Below, in pieces: positions 37,075 to 45,673 of a DNA stretch of 64,000 nt. The position numbers were made by a program, and so were the translations under genes. This DNA comes from Prevotella sp. CAG:1320. GTDB taxonomy: Bacteria > Bacteroidota > Bacteroidia > Bacteroidales > Bacteroidaceae. The stretch lies in contig FR882123.1 of NCBI GenBank assembly GCA_000435635.1, positions 4,353 through 68,352 on the forward strand, in the 5' to 3' direction. The notes beneath the pieces were generated by a model. The model saw only the letters and a program-made list of their open reading frames with translations. It made no database searches and was not told where the DNA came from. Numbering within the stretch: the stretch's first letter is position 1; each line of letters starts with the position of its first letter.

Positions 37075-39231
37075 ATGTGGAAAGCAACGATTATGACAAT
37101 GGCCACGGCACTCATGTTGGGTGGTGCCCATGCGGAAGCGCAGAAAATGATACAGCGCAATGACATACAATTGAAGAGTGACTTGATGACTCCCGAAGCT
37201 CTTTGGGCGATGGGGCGTATAGGTGGAGCGGCCGTCTCTCCCGACGCTAAGTCTATCGTCTATCAAGTGGGCTATTACAGTGTGCCCGAGAACAAAGGGC
37301 ACCAAATGCTGTTTACAATGGCGGCTGACGGCTCTAATCAAAAGGCACTCACGGTAGATGCGCAGAGCGAGACATCTGCCGTATGGATAGCAGATGGCAA
37401 GCGTATCGCCTTTTTGCGGGAAGGACAGTTATGGAGCATGAACGCCGATGGTACAGACCGCAAGCAGCTTACCCATTCCAAGACAGACATAGAGGGTTTC
37501 CTGTTTTCTCCAGATGAGACGATGGTCATATTGATTAAGAGCATCCCTTATCATGGCTCTATCAAGGAGAATCCTTCCGACTTGCCCAAGGCGACAGGTC
37601 GCTTGGTGACTGACATGAACTATCGCCATTGGGATCATTACGTGGAGAGCATTCCCCATCCTTTCTTGGCCAAGGTGACAGCCGAAGGCGTTGATGAGGG
37701 AGAGGATATCCTGCAGGGCGAGCCCTATGAGTGCCCCATGGCTCCTTTTGGAGGCATAGAGCAGTTGGCCTGGAGTCCTGATAGCAAGACCATTGCCTAT
37801 ACTTGCAGGAAGAAGGAGGGCGTAGCTTACGCCATCTCTACCGACGCGGATATATACCTATATAATATACACGCGCGCGAGACGAAGAACCTCTGCAAAC
37901 CTGAGGGCTATCAAGAACCTACCATTGACGCGACAAAGTCCATGAAAGACCAGGCGGTCAACAAGCAGGCAGAGGATTGTAATGTAGGCTATGACACCAA
38001 TCCCAGTTTTTCGCCCGATGGCAAGTATCTCGCTTGGCAGAGCATGGCACGCAACGGCTACGAGAGCGACCGCAATCGTCTTTGCGTCTATGAACTGGCT
38101 ACGGGCAAGAAGACTTACGTGACGGAGAGCTTTGATTCTAACGTGGATGCCTTTACCTGGGCACCCGACTCCAAGACGCTTTATTTCCTGGGATGTTGGC
38201 ACGCTTGCATCCATGTTTACCAAACCAACTTGCAGGGCAAGGTGATGCAGTTGACGGATGGCATGTATGACTATGGCTCTTTGCAGATGATGGGCAAGAA
38301 GCTTTTGGTTACCCGCCACAGCATGTCCAGCCCCGACGACCTTTATGTCGTGACACCTTCCAAGAAAGAGAAGAAGAGCGAGGTGACACAGCTCACATTT
38401 GAGAACAAGCATATCCTTGACCAACTGCAAATGGGCGAGGTGAGGGAGCGTTGGGTAACCACCACCGATGGTAAGCAGGAGCAAGTGTGGGTGATTTTGC
38501 CCCCTCATTTTGATGAGACCAAGAAGTATCCTACCTTGCTTTATTGTGAGGGTGGCCCCCAAAGCCCCGTAAGCCAGTTCTGGAGCTATCGCTGGAATTT
38601 CCAGATCATGGCGGCTCATGGCTATGTGATTATCGCCCCCAATCGTCGCGGTTTGCCTGGTTATGGCAGTGAATGGAATGAGCAGATTAGCGGTGACTGG
38701 ACTGGCCAGTGCATGAAAGACTATCTTTCCGCCATAGATGACGCGGTAGCTAATTTGCCCTTTGTAGATAAAGACCGCTTGGGATGTGTGGGTGCCAGCT
38801 TCGGAGGTTTTTCCGTTTATTATTTGGCGGGCCATCACGACAAGCGTTTCAAAGCCTTTATTGCCCACGACGGCGCTTTCAACCTGGAAAGCATGTACAC
38901 GGATACCGAGGAAGCTTGGTTCAGCAACTGGGAGTATGATGACGCTTATTGGAATTCCGACGCTACTGATAATGCCCGTCGCACCTACGCCAATAGTCCC
39001 CATAAGTTCGTTGACAAGTGGGATACGCCTATTCTTTGCATTCATGGCGAGAAAGATTATCGTATCAATGCCAATCAGGGCATGGGAGCGTTCAATGCGG
39101 CTCGCATGAGGGGCATTCCCGCTGAGTTGCTCATTTTCCCAGATGAAAACCATTGGGTATTGCAGCCCCAGAATGGCGTCTTGTGGCAGCGCACTTTCTT
39201 CTCTTGGCTCGACAAGTGGTTGAAGAAATAG
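37075..39231 (+). CDS. S9 family prolyl oligopeptidase-type peptidase
   Basis: 718 residues. Signal peptide (IMTMATALMLGGAHAEAQ), a WD40-like beta-propeller with SPDAKSIVY and SPDGKYLAWQS blades, and a C-terminal alpha/beta hydrolase. The catalytic triad is visible: Ser in GASFGG (about 575), Asp in HGEKDYR (about 660) and His in DENHWV (about 692). It fits exported dipeptidyl peptidases such as DPP5 used by asaccharolytic Bacteroidales to take up di- and tripeptides. The frame is open upstream into yidC; the ATG at 37075 is chosen for the signal peptide. Confidence 0.9.
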   Translation: MWKATIMTMATALMLGGAHAEAQKMIQRNDIQLKSDLMTPEALWAMGRIGGAAVSPDAKSIVYQVGYYSVPENKGHQMLFTMAADGSNQKALTVDAQSETSAVWIADGKRIAFLREGQLWSMNADGTDRKQLTHSKTDIEGFLFSPDETMVILIKSIPYHGSIKENPSDLPKATGRLVTDMNYRHWDHYVESIPHPFLAKVTAEGVDEGEDILQGEPYECPMAPFGGIEQLAWSPDSKTIAYTCRKKEGVAYAISTDADIYLYNIHARETKNLCKPEGYQEPTIDATKSMKDQAVNKQAEDCNVGYDTNPSFSPDGKYLAWQSMARNGYESDRNRLCVYELATGKKTYVTESFDSNVDAFTWAPDSKTLYFLGCWHACIHVYQTNLQGKVMQLTDGMYDYGSLQMMGKKLLVTRHSMSSPDDLYVVTPSKKEKKSEVTQLTFENKHILDQLQMGEVRERWVTTTDGKQEQVWVILPPHFDETKKYPTLLYCEGGPQSPVSQFWSYRWNFQIMAAHGYVIIAPNRRGLPGYGSEWNEQISGDWTGQCMKDYLSAIDDAVANLPFVDKDRLGCVGASFGGFSVYYLAGHHDKRFKAFIAHDGAFNLESMYTDTEEAWFSNWEYDDAYWNSDATDNARRTYANSPHKFVDKWDTPILCIHGEKDYRINANQGMGAFNAARMRGIPAELLIFPDENHWVLQPQNGVLWQRTFFSWLDKWLKK

Positions 39232-39282
39232 CTTCCCTCTCGCCATTTCCGTCGTTAAATCGGGAACGGGAATAAGGAAATA

Positions 39283-39303
39283 AATGCGCAGTGTGCGTTT
39301 TTT
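39283..39303 (+). terminator. Possible terminator of the pyrG-yidC-S9 unit
   Basis: AAATGCGCA pairs imperfectly with TGCGTTTTTT across a GTG loop. It ends in a T run. Confidence 0.5.
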
Positions 39304-39336
39304 CCTGGAATATAGTTCGTATTTCGATTAAAATAA

Positions 39337-39389
39337 CTACCTTTGCACGCCGATTAGCCGAAAGGCTGGCAGGCAAAGGTAGCTTTTTT
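39337..39389 (+). promoter_or_regulatory. rpoD promoter embedded in the 5' arm of a terminator
   Basis: The -7 box TACCTTTG (39338-39345) lies inside CTACCTTTGC (39337-39346), which pairs perfectly with GCAAAGGTAG (39373-39382) and is followed by six T (39384-39389). Inner pairs GCC/GGC and AGCC-GAAA-GGCT complete the hairpin. RNA from upstream would form the whole terminator; RNA starting here would lack the 5' arm and escape. Confidence 0.65.
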
Positions 39390-39417
39390 ATGAAAATAGG
39401 ATAAAGAGATTTCGAGA

Positions 39418-40290
39418 ATGAGGCAACTAAAAATCAGCAAAAGCATTACCAATCGTTCCAGTGAGGCACTCGACAAATACTTGGCGGAGATAAGCCGCGA
39501 GCCTATGGTGTCGATTGACGAGGAGATAGAGCTGGCTCAAGCCATCAGGAAGGGTGGCCCAGAGGCTGAGCGTGCCAAGGAGAAACTTGTGAAGGCCAAT
39601 TTGCGCTTCGTGGTTTCCGTGGCGAAACAGTATCAGCATCAAGGGCTTACGCTTACGGACCTAATCGACGAGGGTAACATCGGCCTGGTGAAGGCCGCCG
39701 AGAAGTTTGACGAGACACGTGGCTTCAAGTTCATTTCCTACGCGGTGTGGTGGATACGCCAGAGCATCTTGCAGGCTATCGCCGAGCAGAGTCGTATCGT
39801 GAGGTTGCCTTTGAACCAAGTGGGGGCTCTCACAAAGATTAACGCCGAGATAAGCAAGTTTGAGCAGGAGCACCAGCGAAAGCCTTCCGTGCAGGAATTG
39901 AGCAGGATAACGGATATTGATGAGGCCAAGATAGACGTGGCCATCAAGGCCGATTCCCATCATTTGAGTATTGACGCTCCTTTCGGGGAGGATGACGATA
40001 ATTCCATGGCGGACGTGATGGCCTCGGGTGACGATAGCCGGACGGACAGGCACGTGGATTTTGAGTCCATGAGCCTTGAGTTGAACAACGTGCTCAACAA
40101 GGTGCTCAAGGAGCGCGAGGCGATTATCGTGCGCGAGTGTTATGGCATCGGTTGCCATGAGAAAGGCCTTGAGGAGATAGGCGATGAGCTGGGTCTCACT
40201 CGTGAGCGCGTGCGCCAAATCAGGGAGAAGAGCATCATCAAGTTGCGTGAGAACGGCTATGCCCGCATTCTCATGAAGTACTTGGGATAA
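39418..40290 (+). CDS. rpoD: Primary sigma factor RpoD/SigA
   Basis: 290 residues, the short primary sigma of Bacteroidetes that lacks region 1.1. Region 1.2 EALDKYLAEISREPMVS, region 2 (LRFVVSVAKQYQHQGLTLTD, then FISYAVWWIRQSILQAIAEQ), region 3 (RLPLNQV), and region 4 with the helix-turn-helix LEEIGDELGLTRERVRQIREK. This factor reads the TAnnTTTG promoters noted here. Its own promoter overlaps a terminator. Confidence 0.95.
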   Translation: MRQLKISKSITNRSSEALDKYLAEISREPMVSIDEEIELAQAIRKGGPEAERAKEKLVKANLRFVVSVAKQYQHQGLTLTDLIDEGNIGLVKAAEKFDETRGFKFISYAVWWIRQSILQAIAEQSRIVRLPLNQVGALTKINAEISKFEQEHQRKPSVQELSRITDIDEAKIDVAIKADSHHLSIDAPFGEDDDNSMADVMASGDDSRTDRHVDFESMSLELNNVLNKVLKEREAIIVRECYGIGCHEKGLEEIGDELGLTRERVRQIREKSIIKLRENGYARILMKYLG

Positions 40291-40312
40291 GTGATTATGA
40301 TATAATTGCGCT

Positions 40313-40957
40313 ATGAGAAGGATATTCACGCTATGCGTTTGCTTGCTGGGCTTTGCGCTGGGCGGGCATGCGCAGTCGGTTAAAGCCGCTTGGCTGGCGA
40401 TGCCCGATACGCTTTCGCCTTATTTGACGAAAGCCCAACGGGAGGAATGTATAGACCTGAAGGAGAAAAACCTTGAGGCCAAAGTGGCGAACATGCTGCA
40501 AGGGGAAACCGTGTTGGATACCTTGACCGCTGTTTATTTGCAAGCCACGCTCAGCCAATCCGCCACGCTCCAGATGCGTGTCATGCCTGCCGATGGGGTG
40601 GATTCTCTCATTTGCGTAGTGAAAACATTGCAAGCGCCTGCCAAGGAGTCCGAGTTGTCTTTCTATGATTCCAGCTGGCGTCCCCTCACGGAACTGCAAC
40701 AGGTGGTGGATAGTCTTTTGGAAGCGTTGCCTGCCAAGTTGGTTTCCCGTCCCGATTCCATGACCGAGGAACGGTATCAGGAGTTGGTCCAAATGATAGA
40801 CCCCGTGATGGTGGAAGCCACGCTTTCTCCTGATGAAGACGCATTGACTTTCAGGCTTTCCACGCCTTTGCTGCCGAGCGGAGAAAAGGAGGCTGTGGCT
40901 CGCGTTTTGTCGCAAAGAAAATTTAAATGGAATGGTCATTCCTTTAATGAATACTAA
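40313..40957 (+). CDS. DUF3256 family exported protein
   Basis: 214 residues: signal peptide (CVCLLGFALGGHAQ) and a compact mixed fold with no known catalytic motif. It resembles DUF3256, a family known to me only from Bacteroidales. It follows rpoD by 22 bp and is probably read from the same promoter. Function unknown; the export signal places it in the periplasm. Confidence 0.7.
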   Translation: MRRIFTLCVCLLGFALGGHAQSVKAAWLAMPDTLSPYLTKAQREECIDLKEKNLEAKVANMLQGETVLDTLTAVYLQATLSQSATLQMRVMPADGVDSLICVVKTLQAPAKESELSFYDSSWRPLTELQQVVDSLLEALPAKLVSRPDSMTEERYQELVQMIDPVMVEATLSPDEDALTFRLSTPLLPSGEKEAVARVLSQRKFKWNGHSFNEY

Positions 40958-41006
40958 AAAGCGAATCATTTTCGCCAGAAAGAATTGCTGATACGAAAAG
41001 AATGCG

Positions 41007-41014
41007 TATCTTTG
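41007..41014 (+). promoter_or_regulatory. -7 box TATCTTTG driving a short non-coding transcript
   Basis: Exact TAnnTTTG with no open frame behind it; a strong terminator follows 40 bp later. Confidence 0.7.
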
Positions 41015-41019
41015 CAGAG

Positions 41020-41093
41020 TGTTTTTCATGGTATTAGATTATTAAGGTTAATAAAAGATTGGTTGTCGTGAGACAATCAATCTTTTTCTTTTT
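41020..41093 (+). ncRNA. Small RNA candidate of about 75 nt
   Basis: Between the promoter at 41007 and a T tract at 41083-41093 lies an AT-rich leader with ATTAGATTATTAAGGTTAAT and then a 14-bp hairpin (41054-41067 with 41072-41085, GTGA tetraloop, one G-U). I recall similar ATTAGAT..AAGGTTAA leaders with a final hairpin in intergenic regions of other Bacteroidales, which I cannot check here. It could be a free sRNA or an attenuated leader, but the next gene (41733) has its own promoter. Confidence 0.55.
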
Positions 41094-41316
41094 ACCCCCA
41101 TTTCGCGGTTTTCCCGCCCTGTGTGTGGCTTCTTTCAGGGTCAGTAGAGATTTTGCGGGGATTATCGTGAAGAAAAGGACTTCGAGGAAGTCCAGCTCAT
41201 TACGGCTATTCCCGTAGTGTTCCGACCGCCTGAAAATTTGTCTCGCTTGCGTCTTGGCTGAGTTCGCAATCCCATCGGGCAGCGGTGAAGTGCGCATCGC
41301 CAGCAGGCGGGTTGGC

Positions 41317-41420
41317 AAAACAATTTGTTTTGTTCATCAATTTAACTTGTTTTCCTGGACAAAACAACTTGTTTTCCTTGGCAAAATAACTTATTTTCCT
41401 TGGCAAAATAACTTATTTTC
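41317..41420. repeat. Phased palindrome array C: five AAAAyAACTTrTTTT words, 22-bp pitch
   Basis: Word centres lie at 41324, 41346, 41368, 41390 and 41412, exactly 22 bp apart. Unit 3 is AAAACAACTTGTTTT and units 4 and 5 are AAAATAACTTATTTT: a C-to-T change in one arm is matched by G-to-A in the other. Spacers are short (CCTGGAC, CCTTGGC). The word is shared with array A. The stretch 41094-41316 has only small hairpins (for example GGACTT/AAGTCC at 41177-41193) and no gene. Confidence 0.88.
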
Positions 41421-41495
41421 CGTCACCCCTATAAACCCCTTTCCGTGCGCTCGCTCCTAACCCGCTTGCGGGGGCTGTGAACAGGCGTTTGAGAA

Positions 41496-41576
41496 CGACA
41501 CTAGTCTCGGTGCCTTGTGATACTAGTCTCAAAGGCCAACGATACTAGTTTCGTGGGGCATCGAAACTAGTATTAT
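41496..41576. repeat. Phased palindrome array F: four ACTAGT words, 22-bp pitch
   Basis: ACTAGT begins at 41500, 41522, 41544 and 41566. Arms are GA(C/T)ACTAGTCTC, GATACTAGTTTC and CGAAACTAGTATTA, so the full word is about GAAACTAGTTTC. The bases between words differ completely. Array G at 49.2 kb uses the same word. Confidence 0.88.
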
Positions 41577-41690
41577 GTCGCGAGCCATAAGCGAGCAATC
41601 TGTCTAAAGCCCAAAAATCAATTTGGGTTAAATAAAGTTGGCGGGCGCAAGTTTTCTTTTGTTTTCTCGGCATTATCCGATTAAAATGCT

Positions 41691-41698
41691 TAACTTTG
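41691..41698 (+). promoter_or_regulatory. -7 box TAACTTTG for the NupG-type operon
   Basis: TAnnTTTG match, 34 bp before the ATG at 41733. A hairpin CCCAAA/TTTGGG lies upstream at 41610-41627. Confidence 0.75.
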
Positions 41699-41732
41699 CA
41701 GAAATATTCTAATAGTGAAAAATTACGGCGCG

Positions 41733-42971
41733 ATGAATTTGAAGATACGTTTGGCGGTGATGAACTTTTTGGAGTTCGCGGTGTGGGGAGCCTATCTTAC
41801 TTCCATGGGCACTTACCTCGTCAACATCGATATGGCTAGCCACATCGGGTGGTTTTACGCTGTCCAGGGAGTGGTCTCCATCTTCATGCCGGCCTTGATG
41901 GGCATCGTCGCGGACAGGTGGATACCTGCCCAGCGCTTGCTCGGGGCCTGCCATTTGTTGGCCGCGCTTTTCATGTTCGCGGCCGCTTGGCGAGGCGAAA
42001 TGGGGGCGCACTCCATGATATTCCCGTTTTACACGTTGAGCGTGGCGTTTTATATGCCCACTTTGGCACTCTCCAATTCCGTGGCTTATTCCTCCATGAC
42101 CCGTGTGGGCATGGATACGGTGAAGGATTTCCCGCCTATCCGCGTATTTGGCACTATAGGTTTCATTTGCATGATGTGGTTCACAGACCTGATGGGCTTC
42201 CAGTCTAGCCAAAACCAGTTTGTGGTTTCGGGCAGCGTGGGGTTGCTGCTCTTTCTCTATTCCTTCACGCTTCCCCATTGCCCCACGTCGGCCAGCGAGG
42301 ACCAACGCACCTTGGTGGACGCTTTCGGGCTGAAGGCGTTTTCCTTGTTCAAGCAAAAGCGGATGGCCATTTTCTTCCTCTTTTCCATGCTCCTGGGCGT
42401 GAGCCTGCAGATTACCAATGGCTATGCCAATCCCTATATCACCTCATTTGGCAGCGTGCCGGAATACGCGGACACTTTTGGCGTACAGCATGCCAACATC
42501 CTGATATCTCTTTCCCAGGCCAGTGAGACTTGCTGCATTCTGTTGATACCTTTCTTCATGAAGCGTTTCGGCATCAAGACGGTGATGTTGATTGCCATGC
42601 TCGCTTGGGTGTTGCGTTTCGGCTTCTTCGGCTTGGGGAATCCAGGCGGTGGCGTGTGGCTTTTCGTGCTCTCCATGCTGGTGTATGGCGTGGCTTTCGA
42701 CTTTTTCAATGTCTCCGGCTCGCTTTACGTAGACCAGAATACCCATCCGGAGATGCGTTCCAGTGCCCAGGGCATCTTTTTCCTGATGACCAACGGCATT
42801 GGCGCTACGGTAGGTACGCTCTCGGCGCAAGCCGTGGTCAACGCTTATACTTCTCCCGATGGAGTCACCCAGTGGCAGACCTGTTGGTATATCTTTGCCG
42901 CTTACGCCTTGGTGGTGGCCATTTGTTTCGCCTTGGCGTTCCGCGCTGAGGGGAAGGAGGCGAGGCCATGA
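41733..42971 (+). CDS. Nucleoside transporter of the NupG family (MFS)
   Basis: 412 residues with about twelve membrane helices. The start MNLKIRLAVMNFLEFAVWGA and the motif SNSVAYSSM.. match nucleoside:H+ symporters of the NHS family, which import nucleosides. A GTG at 41715 is in frame, but the ATG at 41733 aligns with the family start and leaves a normal leader after the promoter. First of six tightly spaced genes. Confidence 0.82.
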   Translation: MNLKIRLAVMNFLEFAVWGAYLTSMGTYLVNIDMASHIGWFYAVQGVVSIFMPALMGIVADRWIPAQRLLGACHLLAALFMFAAAWRGEMGAHSMIFPFYTLSVAFYMPTLALSNSVAYSSMTRVGMDTVKDFPPIRVFGTIGFICMMWFTDLMGFQSSQNQFVVSGSVGLLLFLYSFTLPHCPTSASEDQRTLVDAFGLKAFSLFKQKRMAIFFLFSMLLGVSLQITNGYANPYITSFGSVPEYADTFGVQHANILISLSQASETCCILLIPFFMKRFGIKTVMLIAMLAWVLRFGFFGLGNPGGGVWLFVLSMLVYGVAFDFFNVSGSLYVDQNTHPEMRSSAQGIFFLMTNGIGATVGTLSAQAVVNAYTSPDGVTQWQTCWYIFAAYALVVAICFALAFRAEGKEARP

Positions 42972-43543
42972 GGGTAAAGCTGAGGCTGGCTGCCGTTTCC
43001 AACATGCGCACGTCACCCCATATAGGTATGATGACCTTGGTGGACGACATAGAGTGCCGTGCGTTGGTTATCACTTGCGACAACAATGTCAGGGAGCAAT
43101 TGTCCGTGAGGTTGGATCGTGGCCCCTCATTCAGCAAGAAGTGGTTGCCCGAGGTGATGTGGCGTGTGCTGCGCGATATGGGAGCCGACCAGTTTGAGAT
43201 ACAAATCAATGGCCTGATGGCAGGGGAATACCTCACGGATTTGGTGTGCACCGCCACTGGCCAGAGATTTCCCATCAGGGCCAGCGATGCCATTCTTTTG
43301 GCTTATGTGGCCAATTTGCCTGTCTACGCGGATAGGACGTTGATGGACAGGCAAGCCTCTCCTTGGAAACCCAATGCGCTCTCCGTGGCGATGCCCGTGA
43401 ATGTGATAGACGGGAAAGTGCTCCGTTCGTTGCTTGACGACGCGGTGCGGGCGGAAAACTATGAGCTGGCCTCGAAAATACGGGACGAACTGAAGTCCAG
43501 GGAGAAAGGCGAGCGAGACAATATGATAGAACCTGAAATCTAA
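42968..43543 (+). CDS. Bifunctional nuclease family protein (DUF151) with UVR motif
   Basis: 191 residues. The N-terminal 130 residues match the BFN/DUF151 fold (RALVITCDNN..; RASDAILLAYVANLPVYA), reported in plants and Thermotoga to have nuclease activity. The C terminus carries a UvrB/UvrC-type motif (LLDDAVRAENYELASKIRDE), a protein-interaction helix pair. The ATG overlaps the transporter stop by 4 bp. Confidence 0.8.
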   Translation: MRVKLRLAAVSNMRTSPHIGMMTLVDDIECRALVITCDNNVREQLSVRLDRGPSFSKKWLPEVMWRVLRDMGADQFEIQINGLMAGEYLTDLVCTATGQRFPIRASDAILLAYVANLPVYADRTLMDRQASPWKPNALSVAMPVNVIDGKVLRSLLDDAVRAENYELASKIRDELKSREKGERDNMIEPEI

Positions 43544-43572
43544 CAGCAACACCTATAAATCCTATTTTGACG

Positions 43573-44301
43573 ATGAAAGAAGCCAGATTCTTTTATGTGC
43601 CTGACGCGAAGAGCCAAACAGAGCTTCCCCTGGAGGAAGCGCTGCACGCGGTGCGTGTGCTGAGGCTCAAGAGCGGAGACGAGATGTTCCTCATGGACGG
43701 GAAGGGAACTTTCTATGAAGCCGAGGTGACGATTGCCGCCACTAAGCGTTGCATGTATGAGATAAGGCGTGAGTTGCCGCAGGAGCAGGCATGGAATGGA
43801 CAGATTCATTTGGCCATGGCTCCCACGAAGATGATGGATAGGGTAGAGTGGATGGCGGAGAAAGCCACGGAGATAGGCTTCGACCATCTCTCGTTCCTCA
43901 ATTGCAAGCTTTCGGAGCGTAAGGTGATGCGCACCGTGCGGCTCGACAAGATTATCGTTTCTGCCACCAAGCAAAGCCGAAAGCCTTGGAAACCCGTGAT
44001 ATCGTCCATGGTAAGTCTGAAGGAATTTGTCACCCAGCCCCGTGAGGGAAAGAAGTTCATTTGTCATTGCATAGAGGAGATAGATAGGAAAGACCTTTTT
44101 GACGAGCTTTGCCAGCCTTTTGGCGATTGCGCCGACGTGACTGTCATGATTGGCCCCGAGGGTGATTTTACGCCCGACGAGGTGCGGCTGGCTATGGATA
44201 ATGGTTTCGTGTCCGTGTCTTTGGGCAGCAGCAGGCTGCGCACGGAGACCGCCGGTCTTTCCGCGGTGATGTTGGCTAATCTGGCCAGGAGAAAACAATA
44301 A
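43573..44301 (+). CDS. rsmE: 16S rRNA (uracil-1498-N3)-methyltransferase
   Basis: 242 residues. Methylates U1498 of 16S rRNA using S-adenosylmethionine. An N-terminal PUA-like part (ARFFYVPDAKS; HAVRVLRLKSGDE) precedes a SPOUT knot with the family motif MIGPEGDFTPDEVRLA and LGSSRLRTETA. A TTG at 43567 is also in frame, but the ATG at 43573 is preferred. Confidence 0.93.
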   Translation: MKEARFFYVPDAKSQTELPLEEALHAVRVLRLKSGDEMFLMDGKGTFYEAEVTIAATKRCMYEIRRELPQEQAWNGQIHLAMAPTKMMDRVEWMAEKATEIGFDHLSFLNCKLSERKVMRTVRLDKIIVSATKQSRKPWKPVISSMVSLKEFVTQPREGKKFICHCIEEIDRKDLFDELCQPFGDCADVTVMIGPEGDFTPDEVRLAMDNGFVSVSLGSSRLRTETAGLSAVMLANLARRKQ

Positions 44302-44305
44302 CCCC

Positions 44306-45673
44306 ATGATGTGTAAGATATGCAGGTGGCTTATGCTGCCGCTTTTGCTGTTGTCGCTCGCCGCTTGTTCGGGTGACGATTACCTCAATGCTATTCCGTC
44401 GGAGAGTAAGGCCCTGATGTCCATAGACGCTTCCCGCCTGATGGAGGAAAATGGTGCCGACGGAAAGGCGGACGTGTTGAGGAAAGTATTAGGAATAGAC
44501 AATGTGGCCGATTGCGGCATAGACTTTAGCGCCAAGGTATTCCTGTTTGAGTCTCCCGAGGGAGATTTGGGTTTATGCGCCAAGATGTCCAGTGCCAGTG
44601 ACTTGCAAGGTTGCTTGGAGCGGTTGGCTGCCCAGGGGCGATGTGAGCCGCTCACGGAACGGGACGACTGCCATTTCACCACGCTCAGCGGTTCGTGGCT
44701 GCTGGGCTATAATGATGATGTACTGATGGTGACTGGCCCTGTCGTGGGAGAGGCCAAGGCGCGGAAGCGGCAACAATTGGCCAGATACCTGAACGCGGGA
44801 GAGGAAGAGGGCGTGAAGGCTTCTCCGCTTTTCCAACGATTGGATACCATACAGGCTCCCATGGCTTTGGTGGCCAGGGCGGAGGCGTTGCCCGATTTGC
44901 TGGTGGCTCCTTTTACTTTGGGATTGCCTAGCGACGCTGACCCTTCTCAGGTGATTATAGAGGCCCGCATGGTTAGAGCGGATGGTTGGCTACGCATAGA
45001 GGGCAACACCAGCTCCCTCAATCCGCGGGTGGATGAGGCCTTGCGTGAAGCTAATCAAGTTTTCCGCCCTATTACCGATGAATATATGTCTGCCGCTTCT
45101 CCTGATATGCTGGGATGCTTGTTGGTCAATGTGGACGGCGGGCAATTCCTTCCCCTGCTACAGGCCAACAAGGCCTTGCGGGCGTTGATGGTGGGCGTCA
45201 ATACCGTGATAGACATGGACAATATCATCCGCGCCGTGGATGGCGACATGCTACTGGCTTTCACCGGTTTTTCCGGAGATAGCCCCAGGGTGGCCATGGG
45301 AGCTAAGCTGGATCAGAGCGATTGGTTGGCAGACGTGGATTATTGGATGCGGTCGTGTCCTCCAGGCATGGCTATCACCCGTTGGGGTAATGATGCTTAC
45401 CGCGTCCATGGAGCTGACATGGATTTTTATTTTGGTGTAGGCGACGGGCTGCGTTTTTACGCTGGCAGTGATTCGGTGGAAGCGAAGTCCATGTTGTCTA
45501 CCTCTACCCGCCCGCTGGACGACAAGGCCAGAAGCGAACTTATGGGAAAACGGATGGTCTTGGCGGCTAATCTTCGCCAGTGGAGTGCTCACCAGCCAGA
45601 GGTTTCTACTGTGGTGGAATGCCTGAAACCCCTTTTTGGCGAGCTGGAAGTTATCATTTTTTGTCTGAGATAA
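44306..45673 (+). CDS. DUF4836 family lipoprotein
   Basis: 455 residues. Lipoprotein signal with lipobox LAAC followed by SGDD. The body (NAIPSESKALMSIDASRL; VNVDGGQFLPLL; DGDMLLAFTGFSG) matches the Bacteroidales DUF4836 family, with no known function. It lies 4 bp after rsmE and directly abuts the ABC ATPase gene, so it may belong with the exporter-like pair that follows. Confidence 0.75.
   Translation: MMCKICRWLMLPLLLLSLAACSGDDYLNAIPSESKALMSIDASRLMEENGADGKADVLRKVLGIDNVADCGIDFSAKVFLFESPEGDLGLCAKMSSASDLQGCLERLAAQGRCEPLTERDDCHFTTLSGSWLLGYNDDVLMVTGPVVGEAKARKRQQLARYLNAGEEEGVKASPLFQRLDTIQAPMALVARAEALPDLLVAPFTLGLPSDADPSQVIIEARMVRADGWLRIEGNTSSLNPRVDEALREANQVFRPITDEYMSAASPDMLGCLLVNVDGGQFLPLLQANKALRALMVGVNTVIDMDNIIRAVDGDMLLAFTGFSGDSPRVAMGAKLDQSDWLADVDYWMRSCPPGMAITRWGNDAYRVHGADMDFYFGVGDGLRFYAGSDSVEAKSMLSTSTRPLDDKARSELMGKRMVLAANLRQWSAHQPEVSTVVECLKPLFGELEVIIFCLR

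Noticed and set aside
37858..39246. A 462-residue minus-strand open frame opposite the S9 peptidase
   Set aside because: Antisense shadow; the plus strand has an intact catalytic triad and signal peptide.
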